A stretch of 64,000 bases of DNA from Vigna angularis (lineage: Eukaryota > Streptophyta > Magnoliopsida > Fabales > Fabaceae): assembly GCF_016808095.1 (NCBI RefSeq), contig NC_068971.1:44948131-45012130 (forward strand). Direction: 5' to 3'. The notes under the pieces are model-generated. The model made no database searches and was not told the DNA's origin. It was given only the letters and a program-made list of their open reading frames with translations. The position numbers and the translations under genes are program-made. This document shows, piece after piece, positions 1 through 12,116 of this stretch. The stretch's first letter is position 1. Each line of letters opens with the position of its first letter.

Positions 1-701
1 ATTTAAAAAATGTGACTTTTACTAAAATATCTAATTTGTTTGTCCCATACAATTATTGGATAGGATGTGATATTCTTAGTAAACTTTTCATTTTTACTTT
101 ATAAATTATATTCTCACTCTTAAAGAAAAATTTATTGATAAAAAATAAAACTAAAGACATGAATGTAATATATAAAATATTAACAATAATATTAATCAAA
201 ACTTTAGAATAATAAATTTATTATTATTATTTTTTATATAATGATTAATTTTTTCATTTTCATTTCTTATTACACTTAACTTTTGAATTTAAACTTTATA
301 TTTATAACATTGAATACTATTTATTATATTTATTTATTAAAAATATATGATATTGAATATAATTATTATACTAAAAGTTATTCTCAACCTACAATAACCA
401 CTAAATATAAAAAATATATAATTTTCAATTACAACAAATATACATTTTATTTAATTATATATTTTAATATTACTCAAAATAAGTATGAACGTTATAAAGA
501 CACATCAATTTCATTACTATTACATATTAAACTATTTATAATTGATTTTTCTTTTAAATTTTATTACTATTTATAATTGATTTTTCTTTTAAATTTTATT
601 AACTATTTTTTTCATATTATTAACCTTTTGGTTTAAACATTATATTTATGAATTGTAGAAAACCATAATATTAAATATAATAATACACAATAAATATTCT
701 A
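1..701. other. AT-rich intergenic DNA, no gene seen
   Basis: Very AT-rich sequence with only short chance reading frames of low-complexity composition. A short direct repeat is visible around 540-600, where a run ending in TTTAAATTTTATT occurs twice. Nothing here resembles a coding exon or an RNA gene. Confidence 0.6.
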
Positions 702-710
702 TTAAATTAA

Positions 711-998
711 GGTTTAAATGCTTACTTCGTCGTCGACATTGGGCATATAAAAAAAATAAGTTCAACAAATTATCAAAGAAAAAACTAAACAAAAGAGAGA
801 AAAAGCTGGACAACAGAAGAAAGAAGAGAAAAATTACGACCACATCAGCATGGACTTAACGTCGTTGCTGTCAACTTAATGGACAGGACCTTATTCTTAC
901 ATTTTTCATAACATAAGGATCTAATGTCTTCATTTTTAAAATCAGGTACTAAACAAAAATTCACCTCTTAACATGGGGACGAAATAAATATTTAAACC
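711..998. mobile_element. Short MITE with MULE-like ends and 9-bp TSD
   Basis: The 288-bp segment begins GGTTTAAATGCTTACTTCGTC and ends with an imperfect inverted copy (18 of 21 positions match). It is flanked by a perfect 9-bp direct repeat, TTAAATTAA, at 702-710 and 999-1007. A 9-bp duplication with GG..CC ends fits a Mutator-like non-autonomous element. It has no coding capacity. Its termini resemble those of the larger MULE at 55837-57304, and both carry an internal AACG(T/A)CGTT-type stretch, so the two may be related. Family assignment is inference; the ends and the duplication are seen directly. Confidence 0.8.
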
Positions 999-1263
999 TT
1001 AAATTAAATAACAATTATATTGTGTTTTTAATAGATATTTCAAATATAGAAAAAAAAGAAAAAAAAAGTCAGCTTATGTGTAAGGAGGACAGGGTTCGGA
1101 CTGGTATTAGTTGAAATAGTCACTAAAAAATATAAAGAGAATGAAATGTCATGTGCCGGGAAAATTAAGGCAAATGATTATAACGTTCTTAACTCGTGTG
1201 ATTTCCATAATCTTTGTATTTTGATATTCCCACCCTACCTTGCCAAGGTGCTTCTTTTTTATT

Positions 1264-1270
1264 TATAAAA
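1264..1270 (+). promoter_or_regulatory. TATA box of the CslA gene
   Basis: TATAAAA lies about 640 bases upstream of the CslA start codon. It is followed by a long CT-rich stretch (about 1390-1500) typical of a plant 5' leader. If it is used, the transcript has an approximately 600-base 5' UTR, possibly with an upstream intron that I cannot define. Confidence 0.45.
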
Positions 1271-1908
1271 GCCACACTCCTGGTTTTGCCTCCACAACTT
1301 ACTACTAACATTAATCTCAACATTATAAAAACCCATTCAAGCACCCACACAGAGAAGAGAAGAGAATCTCTAAAAACAAAAATAAAAACATTCTCTCTTA
1401 TTCTCCTTCCTTAGTTCTTCTTTCTCCATTTTCTGTCTTTTTTTCTATTTTTTTCCTTCCTTTTCTTTCACCTTCTATTTCTTCTCTGATTCTGCATTTC
1501 GTACATGCTGTCTTCTACTTCTCTCCTGGTTTAATTGCCGAAGCAAAACAGGATTTGTCACAACTCTTGTGGCCTCCCATTTCAGGAGAATCACTCATTG
1601 GCATATAGAGCTTGTTAAAAGAAAAAAAGAAAGAAAAAAAAAGTGTTTTGAGATCTGGCATGTTATCCTTTTCTCTCTAGCTTTCTTTGTGGGGAGTGTT
1701 TGTGCTAGAGTGACTGACATTCCAGCTCTGCTTCCTTTGTTTTGCGTGGCCAAGAAGCAAAACAACAATCACGGAAAGAAAAATATATTCCATTGAAGTC
1801 ATTCTTTTAAGCCCTTTTGGATCTACCACTCACACCTTGAGCTTGGCCTAGCTTTGCTTCCCATTACTCATCACTCTCTTTTCTTCTTCTCACATCAAAA
1901 CGCTTCCA

Positions 1909-4900
1909 ATGGATCGTTTTTCTTCCAGTACCGTTATCCCTGAGGCGTTCCAAGGGGCCAAAGATGACCTCACCACACAGCTTGCATTGGTTTGGAATCA
2001 AATCAAAGCGCCATTGATTGTCCCGTTGCTGAGACTGGCCGTGTTTCTGTGCTTGATCATGTCGGTGATGATGTTCATTGAGAGGGTCTACATGGGCGTT
2101 GTCATAACTCTGGTGAAGTTGTTCGGGAGAAAGCCCGATAAACGTTACAAATGGGAGCCAATGAAGGACGACATAGAGTTGGGAAACTCTTCTTACCCAA
2201 TGGTTCTCGTTCAAGTCCCCATGTACAACGAAAGAGAGGTACATATTACACAGTACTTACCTCTTTCTTTCACCACTTTTAACACTTGTTATCATGTACA
2301 AAACTTTTTACTTTTGAGCCTCGATCTTAGTTAATTTTCCCTGATTTTGAATGCAGGTTTATCAGCTCTCTATTGGAGCTGCTTGTGGGCTTTCTTGGCC
2401 TTCAGATAGGATCATCATACAAATCCTTGATGACTCCACTGACCCAACAATCAAGGTTAGCATTAAAACTCAACATGGTTAGTTACCGGTGTTAGTTCAA
2501 TTCCGTGTGAATGATGTTACTATCCCGGGAACGTACAAAGCCTGGATTGGACATACTCAAATGAAGTGCTTGTTCTTTGCGGGCATTCTGAAACATTTTG
2601 TGGTGACTTGACAAATGCAGGAGATGGTGCAGCTTGAATGTCAAAGATGGGCAAGCAAAGGGGTGAACATAAAGTATGAGGTTAGAGACAACAGGAATGG
2701 GTACAAAGCAGGGGCTCTCAAAGAAGGCATGAAGCGCAGCTACGTGAAACAATGTGATTGTGTTGCAATCTTTGACGCTGATTTTCAACCAGAGCCTGAT
2801 TTCTTGTGGCGAACCATCCCATTCTTAGTGCACAATCCCGAACTAGCTCTCATTCAAGCTCGGTGGAAATTTGGTAATCTATTAATTTTGTTTTTATATC
2901 GAGTTGAGTCTTTCTTAATTAACTCCTAACATTCAACATCAGCGATCACAGGGACAACAACCCTTGCTTAATTTAGGTCTCTGGTTTTCTTGATGGCGGC
3001 TTTCGTTGCATTAATCTAGACTAATATCTTAGATTAGACAGCGAGTCCTAAAATCAGAACTTGCTCTTAAAAACTGTCGGTGGGTTTTTTGTTTTGAACT
3101 TGTTTTCAAGAACTAGTTTGTTTGGTTGGTTGGGGAGAGGTAGGTCCCACTTTGTGGTTGAACGACCGTGTACAAATCGCAGTCTAGCACCTTCAACTTT
3201 CGTGGTTGCCTTTGATTTAAGCCACGTATTCTTTTTCCTATCGTTTTTTTCACTTCTTTGTGTCTGTGGGGCTCACTGTTTCTACTCCCCTCCAAAAACT
3301 ATAATGCAGACTACAGGGAGCAAGTGTTCCTTCTCCTTTCCTTTTTCTTTTTCTTTCTTTTAGTTGCATTTTCCGTGGCTTTGATTTCTTTTGAGTTTTG
3401 TCCCGTGTTGTGGAAAAAGGTGGGAATGGCAGATTGGTAAACCTCTAAACTTTACATTATTTTTGGGGACAGTCTGTCATGAAAAGTCATCTATGAACTG
3501 TTAGATGATTAACCATGATATAATAATGGTTGTCACGTATATATTGTCCTGACTAATGAATTCATTTATGGCTGAATAGGGTTTGGTTGTGTCATTGTGT
3601 GGCCGAAAAGTCTGATATAACGATGGACCACTGCTTAATGCGGAAAAGGGTAATTAAAATTTAGAGGTAAAATAGATCTTTGACTGGATTAGTAAGTAAC
3701 TAAGAAGGTAAAAGTAGAATGTTGAAAGAAACACAAAATTTCATTGATCCGACTCTCAAAAGTTCGTATTTGACGTCTTTTTCTTCATGTAGTTCGTTTT
3801 ACTAGCACTATACATGCGGGTATTCTGCAACATGCTATATAATTTTCGTGAAACAACAATGATCACATAGACTCGATTAAGCAAAAAGAAAGTAAAACAA
3901 AAAGAAGATGATAATGTTTTAGAAAAATGTGTGTTCTAAAAGGTGATTTTCAAGAATGCTATAAATTCTAAAATGTGAACTGGTGAAGGGCCATGCTCCA
4001 GTGACATAAAGAGTAGTTTCAATTGAATATTTGAGGGGTCCAAATATTATTATTGCTGATTTCTGCTACCAGATAGGAGGGCAATACTTGAAAGCTGCAG
4101 TGCATGTATGTATAGTTCAAAGGGTATTTCTGACTTGCGAGAAACAACACCGTTTGTGATATTATTGTGGTTGTTGTTGTCATCATTGTTCTTATTGTGC
4201 TACTTCATCTTCCTTTTTTCCCCCTTACTTGTCTTCTGCTCCTTCCGGCAGTTGCATGTGCAAATTTAATGGTGGACCTTATTTCGTAGTCACTGTCTAT
4301 CTCTACTAACCGACAAGTGGATCTCTTTTTAACTCCTGCAAAATCAATTTATTTACATAATGCCATTGCAAATTTCATGCCAGCTAAGGAAGCAATTTAT
4401 TTATTTATTTTTATTTTATTCTGTGATTCCAGTGAATTCCGATGAATGTTTGATGACCAGAATGCAAGAGATGTCATTGGATTACCATTTTACTGTGGAA
4501 CAAGAAGTGGGGTCTTCCACTTACGCCTTCTTTGGATTCAACGGTAATATGATGCCAAATGTTTCCACCTTTATATCTGTCCATTTTTCTTCTAATTAAG
4601 GAACAAAAAGACAACAGGCACTTTTGTGAAATAATGGAAGCTAGGTCTTGTTTTCATGTAGCAGGAAGGTTTAGTAAATAATTTTCTACTCTTTAAAAAT
4701 GCTTTAGGGACTGCGGGAGTGTGGAGAATATCTGCATTGAATGAGGCTGGTGGATGGAAGGATAGGACCACAGTGGAAGATATGGACTTGGCTGTGCGAG
4801 CCAGTCTCAAAGGATGGAAATTCTTATACTTGTCTGATTTGAAGGTTCGGTTACTCCAAACTTAAGAACAGTTAAATCCATTTTAAACATACAAAACATC

Positions 4901-5973
4901 ATGGTTGTGAGAATTCGTGTTTTAGTGATAGGTAACTTCTGGTTTAGTTAATGTTTGTGCTGTGTATCTGATGTCAATTTTATTTTGACAGGTTAAAAAT
5001 GAATTGCCAAGCACTCTCAAGGCCTACCGTTACCAGCAGCACCGTTGGTCTTGTGGTCCAGCCAATCTTTTTAGAAAAATGGTCTTGGAGATCATAAACA
5101 ACAAGGTTAGTTTGTTTTGTTTGCTTGAATAATCATGAATATGCAGGAGCAGGACAACATATGTTGACTAGTTCCAAATTCATATGTATGTCCATTGCAG
5201 AAAGTGTCATCGTGGAAGAAAATACACGTGATATACAGCTTCTTCTTTGTTCGGAAGGTCGTAGCACACATCAACACCTTTGTGTTCTACTGCATTGTAT
5301 TGCCTGCAACAGTTTTGGTGCCTGAGGTTGTGGTCCCAAAGTGGGGAGCTGTTTATATCCCTTCTGTCATCACTATTCTAAATGCAGTTGGAACTCCAAG
5401 GTTTTGATTTCTCCCAAGTTTAGCTCTATGCTCAAATGAACAGAGTTTCAAAGAAAGAAACTTGTTTTTCAAGTAAACATTGTTGACTTTATTCCTTGTG
5501 TTTTCTGTGTTTCAGGTCACTCCATTTGCTGGTGTTCTGGATTCTCTTTGAGAATGTCATGTCGCTTCACCGAACCAAGGCAACGATTATTGGTCTACTA
5601 GAGGCTAGTCGAGTGAACGAATGGGTTGTCACAGAAAAACTTGGTGATGCTTTGAAGGCTAAAGCAGGAGGCAAAGCACCTAAAAAGCCTCGATTCAAGA
5701 TTGGAGACAGGTATGAATGAGTATTCTTGCTTCACTTGTTTGATAACTTAATGTTGTATGATGTTGAGTTGCTTACCTACATTTGTTGTTTTTGTTTCAA
5801 ATCTCATCAGGATTCATTTATTAGAACTTGGGGTCGCATTCTACCTCTTCTTTTGTGGGTGCTATGATGTTATGTTCGGGAAAAACCACTTCTTCATCTT
5901 TCTCTTTATCCAATCTCTTGCCTTCTTCATTATGGCATTTGGATATGTTGGCACCATTGTTCCTCAGTCCTAG
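1909..5973 (+). CDS. CSLA: Glucomannan 4-beta-mannosyltransferase (cellulose synthase-like A)
   Basis: Nine exons: 1909-2238, 2357-2455, 2621-2873, 4433-4543, 4708-4844, 4992-5105, 5201-5400, 5516-5710, 5811-5973. All junctions are GT..AG and the joined frame is 533 aa, the usual length for CslA. This GT2 enzyme polymerises (gluco)mannan backbone from GDP-mannose (and GDP-glucose) in the Golgi. Visible features are an N-terminal membrane segment (about residues 37-60), the substrate-binding DDSTD (D136), the DAD motif (D195, D197), the catalytic EDMD (D289) and QQHRW (325-329). Several C-terminal hydrophobic segments follow, ending in the GYVGTIVP tail. All catalytic positions are present, so the gene looks functional. 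Intron 3 is long (1559 bp) with no recognisable insertion. Within CslA it looks closest to the CslA2/CslA9 type; that subgroup call is from memory. Confidence 0.95.
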
Positions 5974-6899
5974 AAGGACCTGGCATTTCTTCTTTCGGCT
6001 TCTTCACCTTCCATGCCTTCATATCAAAGTGTATTATACTGTTTACAACGTGGTTCTGGCAAATTACAAGCTTGTTAGTGTAAAAGAAAGGGTGGTCATT
6101 CTTTAAGGTGTTGCATAATCAGAGTCAGTGACTCTAAAGAGTTAGTTTTCTTGTGAATATACTGCAAAGATATATAAGGAAATTACGGAAGTTCTTCACA
6201 TTAAAAGGGAAGCATACAGAACAAGAAAGCAGAAATCATGTGGCATTCCTCAGGAGCAAACATCTTTGATTGGATGGATTGTTTATAAGATTTTGTAGTT
6301 TTTCTTTCTATTTTTAACCTTTCTTTACATTGTATTTGTTTGAAGAAATAAACAACTTCAAGAAATGGGATAAAATACAGACTTCCATTTTGTATTTCCA
6401 AATATAAACAAATGTTAACGCTATACCAACGAAAGTTAATTGAATTGGCTGCATTTAACTATAGTGAATTAATTTATGGGAAATTGGATGGCTGGCAAAA
6501 GGATTACTTATGTATCTCAAGAAAACCTAGCAAAAGAACATGAAATAAGGGTTAACTATGTTTCTTTTTTCTTATACTATAACACGATATTTGTTTTTGT
6601 TCTTATTTTCAACTTTGATCTTGTAAGATTTTCATATTTAGAAAAATGCATAGATGCAATCCTCCACGCCCAACGATGTTAACTATTTTTTGGCATGCTA
6701 CTTTTTGGCATGACAAATGACGAATCAAGTTAAGCTTTAGAAATGTACTAAAGAAACTTGTTAGTTGATGGTGGATCTGAGTTTGTGCCTCATATAGGAG
6801 ATGAAAGATGTGGTTCTTAAGTACTGTAGGTGATGGAGGTTAGTTCGTAGTTCTTTGAGGTGAAGTTGTTTGTTATTTGCTTTGTTTGATATGTGGTGA

Positions 6900-7230
6900 T
6901 CTATTTAGGTGTTTGAGTTGTTATGGTGGTTCTTGATAGTGCTACTTCAATTGCATTGTTTTTGGTTGTCATTGTGTATGAAGGTGGTTGGTATGTGTGC
7001 TTCTTTAGTGCTCGGTTAGTGGTTTTGTCCTTGGTTCCTGCTTGTTGTGTACTCGGTTCCTACTTGTTATGTCCTATGTGTCGGGTTCTAGTTGTTCTAT
7101 GCTCGATTCCTAGTTGTTTTGTGCTCGATTTGTGGTTCTATGTTTGGTTTGTGGTTCTGTGGTCGATTCAAGGTTTTGTGTTAGGTTGTTGGTTGTTGTG
7201 TACTCGGTTTGTGGTTTTATGCTCGATTAT
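6900..7230. repeat. Degenerate GT-rich minisatellite
   Basis: Variants of a unit of roughly 20 bases, built on GTGCTCGATT / GTGGTTCT / GTACTCGGTTCC blocks, recur about a dozen times. An open frame through the array is a by-product of the repeat composition and is not called as a gene. Confidence 0.5.
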
Positions 7231-8590
7231 TTGGTGTAGAAGTCTTCAAAAAATAATATTTATTAAATGTATTATTAATTAATATATGTATTATTTACTT
7301 AATAATTGTATGAGTATATGTATTATTGTGTTGTTCACATCCATCTCATATGTGACTAAGATGCTGACATAACATCCTTTGAATAAGTTGTTTATTTACA
7401 TTAATGAAAAGGGTTCATTATGAATTATTATAAATCATATTATACCTTATAATATAGACCTTTAATATCCTTTGTAATATTTTAAGTTGATTTTATTAAT
7501 TGTTTCATCATAAATATTTAATATAAATAAAAAAATTCCTCACAATTAAGTGTCTTCCATAACTACAATAATAGTAATATAAAAAAATATTCAAATTTAA
7601 TAATATAAAAACAAAAAATAATACCATATATGATTAAATTATATACTAAAAAAATATTATCTAAACGAAAAAAATTAATATCCTACCAAAATATATATTA
7701 TATTATCTTATTTATTAATTTTAGCATTTCAAATAATTTGTACAAAATATACATTATTCATAAATATCATTTTATATTACTATTATTACTAAAGACAATT
7801 TGATATTCTTTATTTTCTATCTATTAAAACTTTTTTTAAAAAAATTATCACAAAGTTAAATCTCTCAAACTTTCACAAATTTTACTTCTAAATTAATTTT
7901 TTATCTCTTCTAATTCCCTTAAAACAACAATACACATTTTATTCTACCTAAATCCATTTAATCACTTTTACTCAAATCCATCTTAATAAAAAATAAAAGT
8001 TTGAGGGGAGGGAAGAATGGTTGGCTTTATTATGGTGGTACCGGGCAATTTCCTTTTCCATTTTCAACGATAAACAATGAATTATGATATGTTAACAACT
8101 TTTTTTAACAATTTTTTAATAATAGAATATGTGTCACTATTTTATTGTCATGTAAACGTACAAATAACAAGCTTTGTTGTAAACAAATTATAAAAAAAAG
8201 TTATTAAAAAATCATTTTTCATAAATAATATATTTCCTTTATCTACTTCACCTTTCACATAGTTGTTTTCTATACCTATTTTCTTTTATTGTTGCAGATC
8301 ATGCTCATTCTATCCTATTATTTACATTTATATCTTCAACAAGAAAGTGAAAAATGACATATTTTCACTTTCTCAAAAAGAACAACCAAAAGATGTTGTA
8401 ATGAAATTTATATATGATGTATAAGATAAAAAAAAACTCAACCTCTTCAAAAACACTCAGCCCAAACCAGATTAAAGCTCCACCAATCTCAAACAAATTG
8501 TTCAGCAGGTGTTATTCAAACTATAAGGCTTAATTAAGACTCTCTATATACTAATTTGCTTGACCCATTATGTTTTTCAAAAATATAAAC

Positions 8591-9533
8591 TTTGACATAC
8601 AACTTTTTTACATTTTTTTTTACTTTTTACTTTTTTTAATAAAATATAAAAATTTATTTTTTATAATTATTTTATTTTTTTAATAAATGTTAAATGAATA
8701 TAAATATGCATCATCTATTATGTCCTTTTTAACATACACCATTCTACTCTTTTAACATACACCTTTTTACATACACCAGGAATCACCAATAAAGTAAGTT
8801 TGTTGCCTCATTATGTTTTCCAAAATTGGTTTTTATTATGTTACCTTATTTTATCTGATAGTTGTATTAGATCTACTGTCATGTTTGGGTATTTTTGAGG
8901 ATAGAAACTTCACATCAGCACTTGCTTAAAAAGAAAAAGTAGTTACTTATTTTGTTTTTTGTTATCATTTTCCTTATTTCTCAGTATGGATTTCTTTGCT
9001 CTAAAAATGGCCTTGTTCTTTCATTTCCTACTTTTCCAGATAATTACAAAGTATCACATTTCACTTTCCAAATGATGTCTTACTATACATTCTCCTAAAA
9101 ATCACATTAAGAAACCAAATCACATTATGTTAATTTTTTTGATAAATTTAATTAGTCAATGATTGCTTTGAAGGACGTTTTATTCTAATGATTTCCTTCT
9201 ATCCGTAAAATCTAAAATCAAAACTCTACCTTTTTTGTGTATATTTCCATTTGAAATATGGTAGCCTAAGTCTTCCTTTTATTATCAATAAAATACAATA
9301 ATTTAACTTTTATTCACAATAGAAAAGAAAAATATATTACATTATAAATATTATATAATAATTTTTTTAATTATTTTAAAATAATAATAAAATAATGCAT
9401 ATTTATATTTATTTGACATACATTATAAAAATAAAATAATTATAAAAAAATAAATTTGTATGTTTTTTTGAAAAAAAAAGTAAAAATTAAAGAAAAAAAA
9501 TATTAAATAAATAGAAAAAAAATTGTGTGTGTC
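8591..9533. repeat. Inverted repeat pair with a 0.7-kb spacer
   Basis: The segment 8591-8709 reappears in reverse complement at 9395-9533. The match is best over the inner 60 bases ending ATAAATATGCAT, with more divergence outward. The arms are very AT-rich. This could be a foldback or MULE-type MITE, but I could not define a target-site duplication. Confidence 0.5.
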
Positions 9534-9585
9534 AAAATATTATTTTTGTTTTTTTATAAACCTTGTGATATAAAAAGATCACTTC

Positions 9586-9588
<3 letters not shown>

Positions 9589-9637
<49 letters not shown>
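9589..9637. repeat. (AT)n microsatellite
   Basis: Uninterrupted AT dinucleotide run of about 48 bases upstream of the PPR gene. Confidence 0.95.
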
Positions 9638-9639
<2 letters not shown>

Positions 9640-9684
9640 GAATTAAATTCGAACATAATAAAAGAGAGTGATGGGTAGTATAGA

Positions 9685-9691
9685 TATAAAT
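9685..9691 (+). promoter_or_regulatory. Candidate TATA box of the PPR gene
   Basis: TATAAAT lies 95 bases before the PPR start codon and is followed at once by TGGGCC, a motif common in promoters of plant organelle-related housekeeping genes. Confidence 0.4.
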
Positions 9692-9779
9692 TGGGCCGAG
9701 AGTAGAGCCTAGAGCTGTTTGGGATATGAACAATTCAAGCAGCAACGTGAAGCATTGAGAAGTGGTTTTTGAGCGCCAT

Positions 9780-12116
9780 ATGATGGTTCTGGGAAGTCGT
9801 TCTGCTCTTCGCATTCTTCCCAATTCGCACTTCAACAAATTCAGTTCCTTCTTCTGCTCCCAATCACTCAAACTCTCTGAATCCGCCTCAGAAAACCAGC
9901 GTCGCCTTCAAAAGGTTCAAAAACTCGAAACTTTACTCAACCGCGGTCGCACAATCACCGCAAGAAGGTTCCTCAAATCCCTTTTTCTCTCCAAAACCAC
10001 ATTCTCCTCTCTCTCCGAACTCCATGCCCACGTCTTCAAACCCCTCTTTTCGGACACCCTCTTATGGCTCTGCTCCGTTTCCAAAATGCTCAACGAAGCC
10101 ACCGACTTGTACTTTTCCATCCGAAAAGACGGATTTCTCCCCTCCACGCGTTCCGTCAATCGTTTGCTCCGAGCCCTGGTGGCTTCCGGACATTTCGAGA
10201 AAACCCTTTCTGTCTTCGCCGACGTTGTGGATTCTGGTATTCGGCTCGATGTTGTTACTTACGGAAAAGCTGTTCAGGCCGCGGTGATGTTGAAGGACCT
10301 CGATAAGGGTTTTGAGTTAGTGAGTTCCATGGAAAAGGAAGGACTGGGTCCTTATGTTTTTGCTTATAACTTGCTCTTGGGTGGGTTGTGTAAAGTGAGA
10401 AGGATCAAGGATGCTCGGAAACTGTTCGATGAAATGGTTCAGAGAAATATGGTTCCGAATACTATTACTTATAACACGCTCATTGATGCGTACTGTAAGG
10501 TGGGTGATTTAGAGGAAGCTTTTGGCTTCAAGGAGAGGATGAAGCAACTGAATGTGGAGTGTAGTCTTGTCACGTATAATTGCTTGTTAAATGGCCTTTG
10601 TGCCTCCGGGAGGATGGAAGATGCGAGGGAGATGTTGTTAGAGATGGAGGGCTGTGGCTTTTTGCCTTGTGGGTTTTTGAGTGTTGTGTTTGATGGTCAT
10701 TCGAATGGCGCAGGTGATCGTGGTTTATTTGATGGAAAAGAAATAAGGATAGATGAACGAACTTATTGTATTTTGCTGAATGGACTTTGCAGGGTTGGAA
10801 GGATTGAAAAGGCTGAAGAGGTTCTGAACAAACTAGTGCATAATGGAGTTACTCCAAGTAACATTTCATATAACATACTTGTGAACGCATATTGTCAAGA
10901 GGGTGACGTGAAGAAAGCTATGCTGACAATTGAACAAATGGAGGAGCGAAGGATGCAGCCTACCCGCATCACTTTTAATACCCTCATTAGCAAGTTCTGC
11001 GAAACTGGAGAGGTGGACCAGGCAGAGACATGGGTTAAGAGGATGATAGAGAAGGATGTTTCCCCCACTGTGGAGACTTATAACTCAATGATTCATGGTT
11101 ATGGTCAGAGGGGCAATTTTGTCAGGTCTTTCGAGATTCTCGAGGAAATGGAGAAGGCTGGGATAAAGCCTAATGCCATCAGCTATGGTTCTCTAATAAA
11201 TTGTCTTTGCAAAGATCGTAAGCTTCTTGATGCTGAGATTATGCTTGCAGATATGATAGGTTGTGGGGTTTCTCCGAATGCAGAGATATATAATATGCTC
11301 ATTGAAGCTAGTTTCTCACTAAGTAAATTGAAAGATGCTTTCAGATTTTTTAATGAATTGATGCAAGGTGGAATAGATGCAACTCTTGTGACATACAATA
11401 CGATGATAAATGGACTCGGAAGAAATGGAAGGGTGAAGGAAGCTGAGGATTTGTTTCATGAAATGGCAGACAAGGGTTTTAATCCAGATGCAGTGACATA
11501 CAATTCCCTGATCTCAGGATATGCCAATTCATTAAACACCCAGAAATGTATTGAATTGTATGATAGGATGAAGATGGTAGGCATAAAGCCTACAATTGGG
11601 ACTTTTCATCCGTTGATCTGTGCATGCAGGAGGGTAGGCATGGCGGAAGTGGAGAGAAGGTTTCAGGAAATGTTACAAATGGATTTGATTCCCGATCGAT
11701 TTGTGTATAATGAAATGATTCACGGTTATGCTGAAGATGGAAATGTTCTGAAGGCAGTGTCTTTGCACCAACAGATGCTTGATCAGGGAATTGATTCGGA
11801 CAAGGTGACTTACAATTGCTTGATTCTAGCATATCTTAGAGACGGAAGGGTTTCAGAAATAAAGCATATTGTTGATGATATGAAGGCTAAAGGGCTGGTT
11901 CCAAAGACTGATACATATAGCATTCTGGTTAAGGGACATTGTGACTTGAAAGATTTCAATGGTGCATACTTTTGGTATAGAGAAACGATTGACGTGGGTT
12001 TGCTTTTAAATGCTCGCATTTGTTCCTTGCTAATTTCCGGACTAAGGGAGGAGGGAATGCTGCCGGAGGCCCAAATTGTATCCTCAGAATTGAGTAATAG
12101 AGGACTGAATAACTAG
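9780..12116 (+). CDS. P-class pentatricopeptide repeat protein, probably mitochondrial
   Basis: Single uninterrupted frame of 778 aa. The frame is open a little further upstream, but the first ATG is at 9780 (an ATG ATG pair), so I start there. The N-terminus is rich in R, S and F without acidic residues at first, as in a mitochondrial or plastid transit peptide. From about residue 110 the protein is a near-continuous array of roughly 17-18 motifs of 35 residues (pattern VTYNxLIxxYCKxGxxxxAxxLFxEM). No E, DYW or SMR domain is present, which places it in the P class. Such proteins bind organellar transcripts, one base per repeat, and act in stabilisation, splicing or translation; the target cannot be read here. 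It resembles the Arabidopsis At5g12100 type, from memory only. Lack of introns is typical of the family. Confidence 0.93.
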   Translation: MMVLGSRSALRILPNSHFNKFSSFFCSQSLKLSESASENQRRLQKVQKLETLLNRGRTITARRFLKSLFLSKTTFSSLSELHAHVFKPLFSDTLLWLCSVSKMLNEATDLYFSIRKDGFLPSTRSVNRLLRALVASGHFEKTLSVFADVVDSGIRLDVVTYGKAVQAAVMLKDLDKGFELVSSMEKEGLGPYVFAYNLLLGGLCKVRRIKDARKLFDEMVQRNMVPNTITYNTLIDAYCKVGDLEEAFGFKERMKQLNVECSLVTYNCLLNGLCASGRMEDAREMLLEMEGCGFLPCGFLSVVFDGHSNGAGDRGLFDGKEIRIDERTYCILLNGLCRVGRIEKAEEVLNKLVHNGVTPSNISYNILVNAYCQEGDVKKAMLTIEQMEERRMQPTRITFNTLISKFCETGEVDQAETWVKRMIEKDVSPTVETYNSMIHGYGQRGNFVRSFEILEEMEKAGIKPNAISYGSLINCLCKDRKLLDAEIMLADMIGCGVSPNAEIYNMLIEASFSLSKLKDAFRFFNELMQGGIDATLVTYNTMINGLGRNGRVKEAEDLFHEMADKGFNPDAVTYNSLISGYANSLNTQKCIELYDRMKMVGIKPTIGTFHPLICACRRVGMAEVERRFQEMLQMDLIPDRFVYNEMIHGYAEDGNVLKAVSLHQQMLDQGIDSDKVTYNCLILAYLRDGRVSEIKHIVDDMKAKGLVPKTDTYSILVKGHCDLKDFNGAYFWYRETIDVGLLLNARICSLLISGLREEGMLPEAQIVSSELSNRGLNN

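Larger units (their letters stand above)
5974..9588. other. Intergenic stretch, 3' UTR then AT-rich DNA
   Basis: The first 350 bases probably hold the CslA 3' UTR. A degenerate GT-rich minisatellite (about 6900-7230) follows, then strongly AT-rich sequence. Around 7845-7985 is a stretch resembling the 3' end of the Harbinger element at 26.6-32.3 kb. A pair of inverted repeats occupies 8591-8709 and 9395-9533. Reading frames here are low-complexity and I support no gene. Confidence 0.55.

Noticed and set aside
6923..7282. 119-codon ORF downstream of CslA
   Set aside because: It runs through the GT-rich minisatellite and consists of low-complexity hydrophobic and cysteine residues.
9762..9779. 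Six extra N-terminal codons of the PPR frame
   Set aside because: The open frame upstream of 9780 begins with GTG, which is not a normal nuclear start codon; the ATG pair at 9780/9783 is the first usable start.
9917..12019. Several antisense and out-of-frame ORFs over the PPR gene
   Set aside because: They overlap the conserved PPR repeats and have no domain signature; they are shadows of the real frame.
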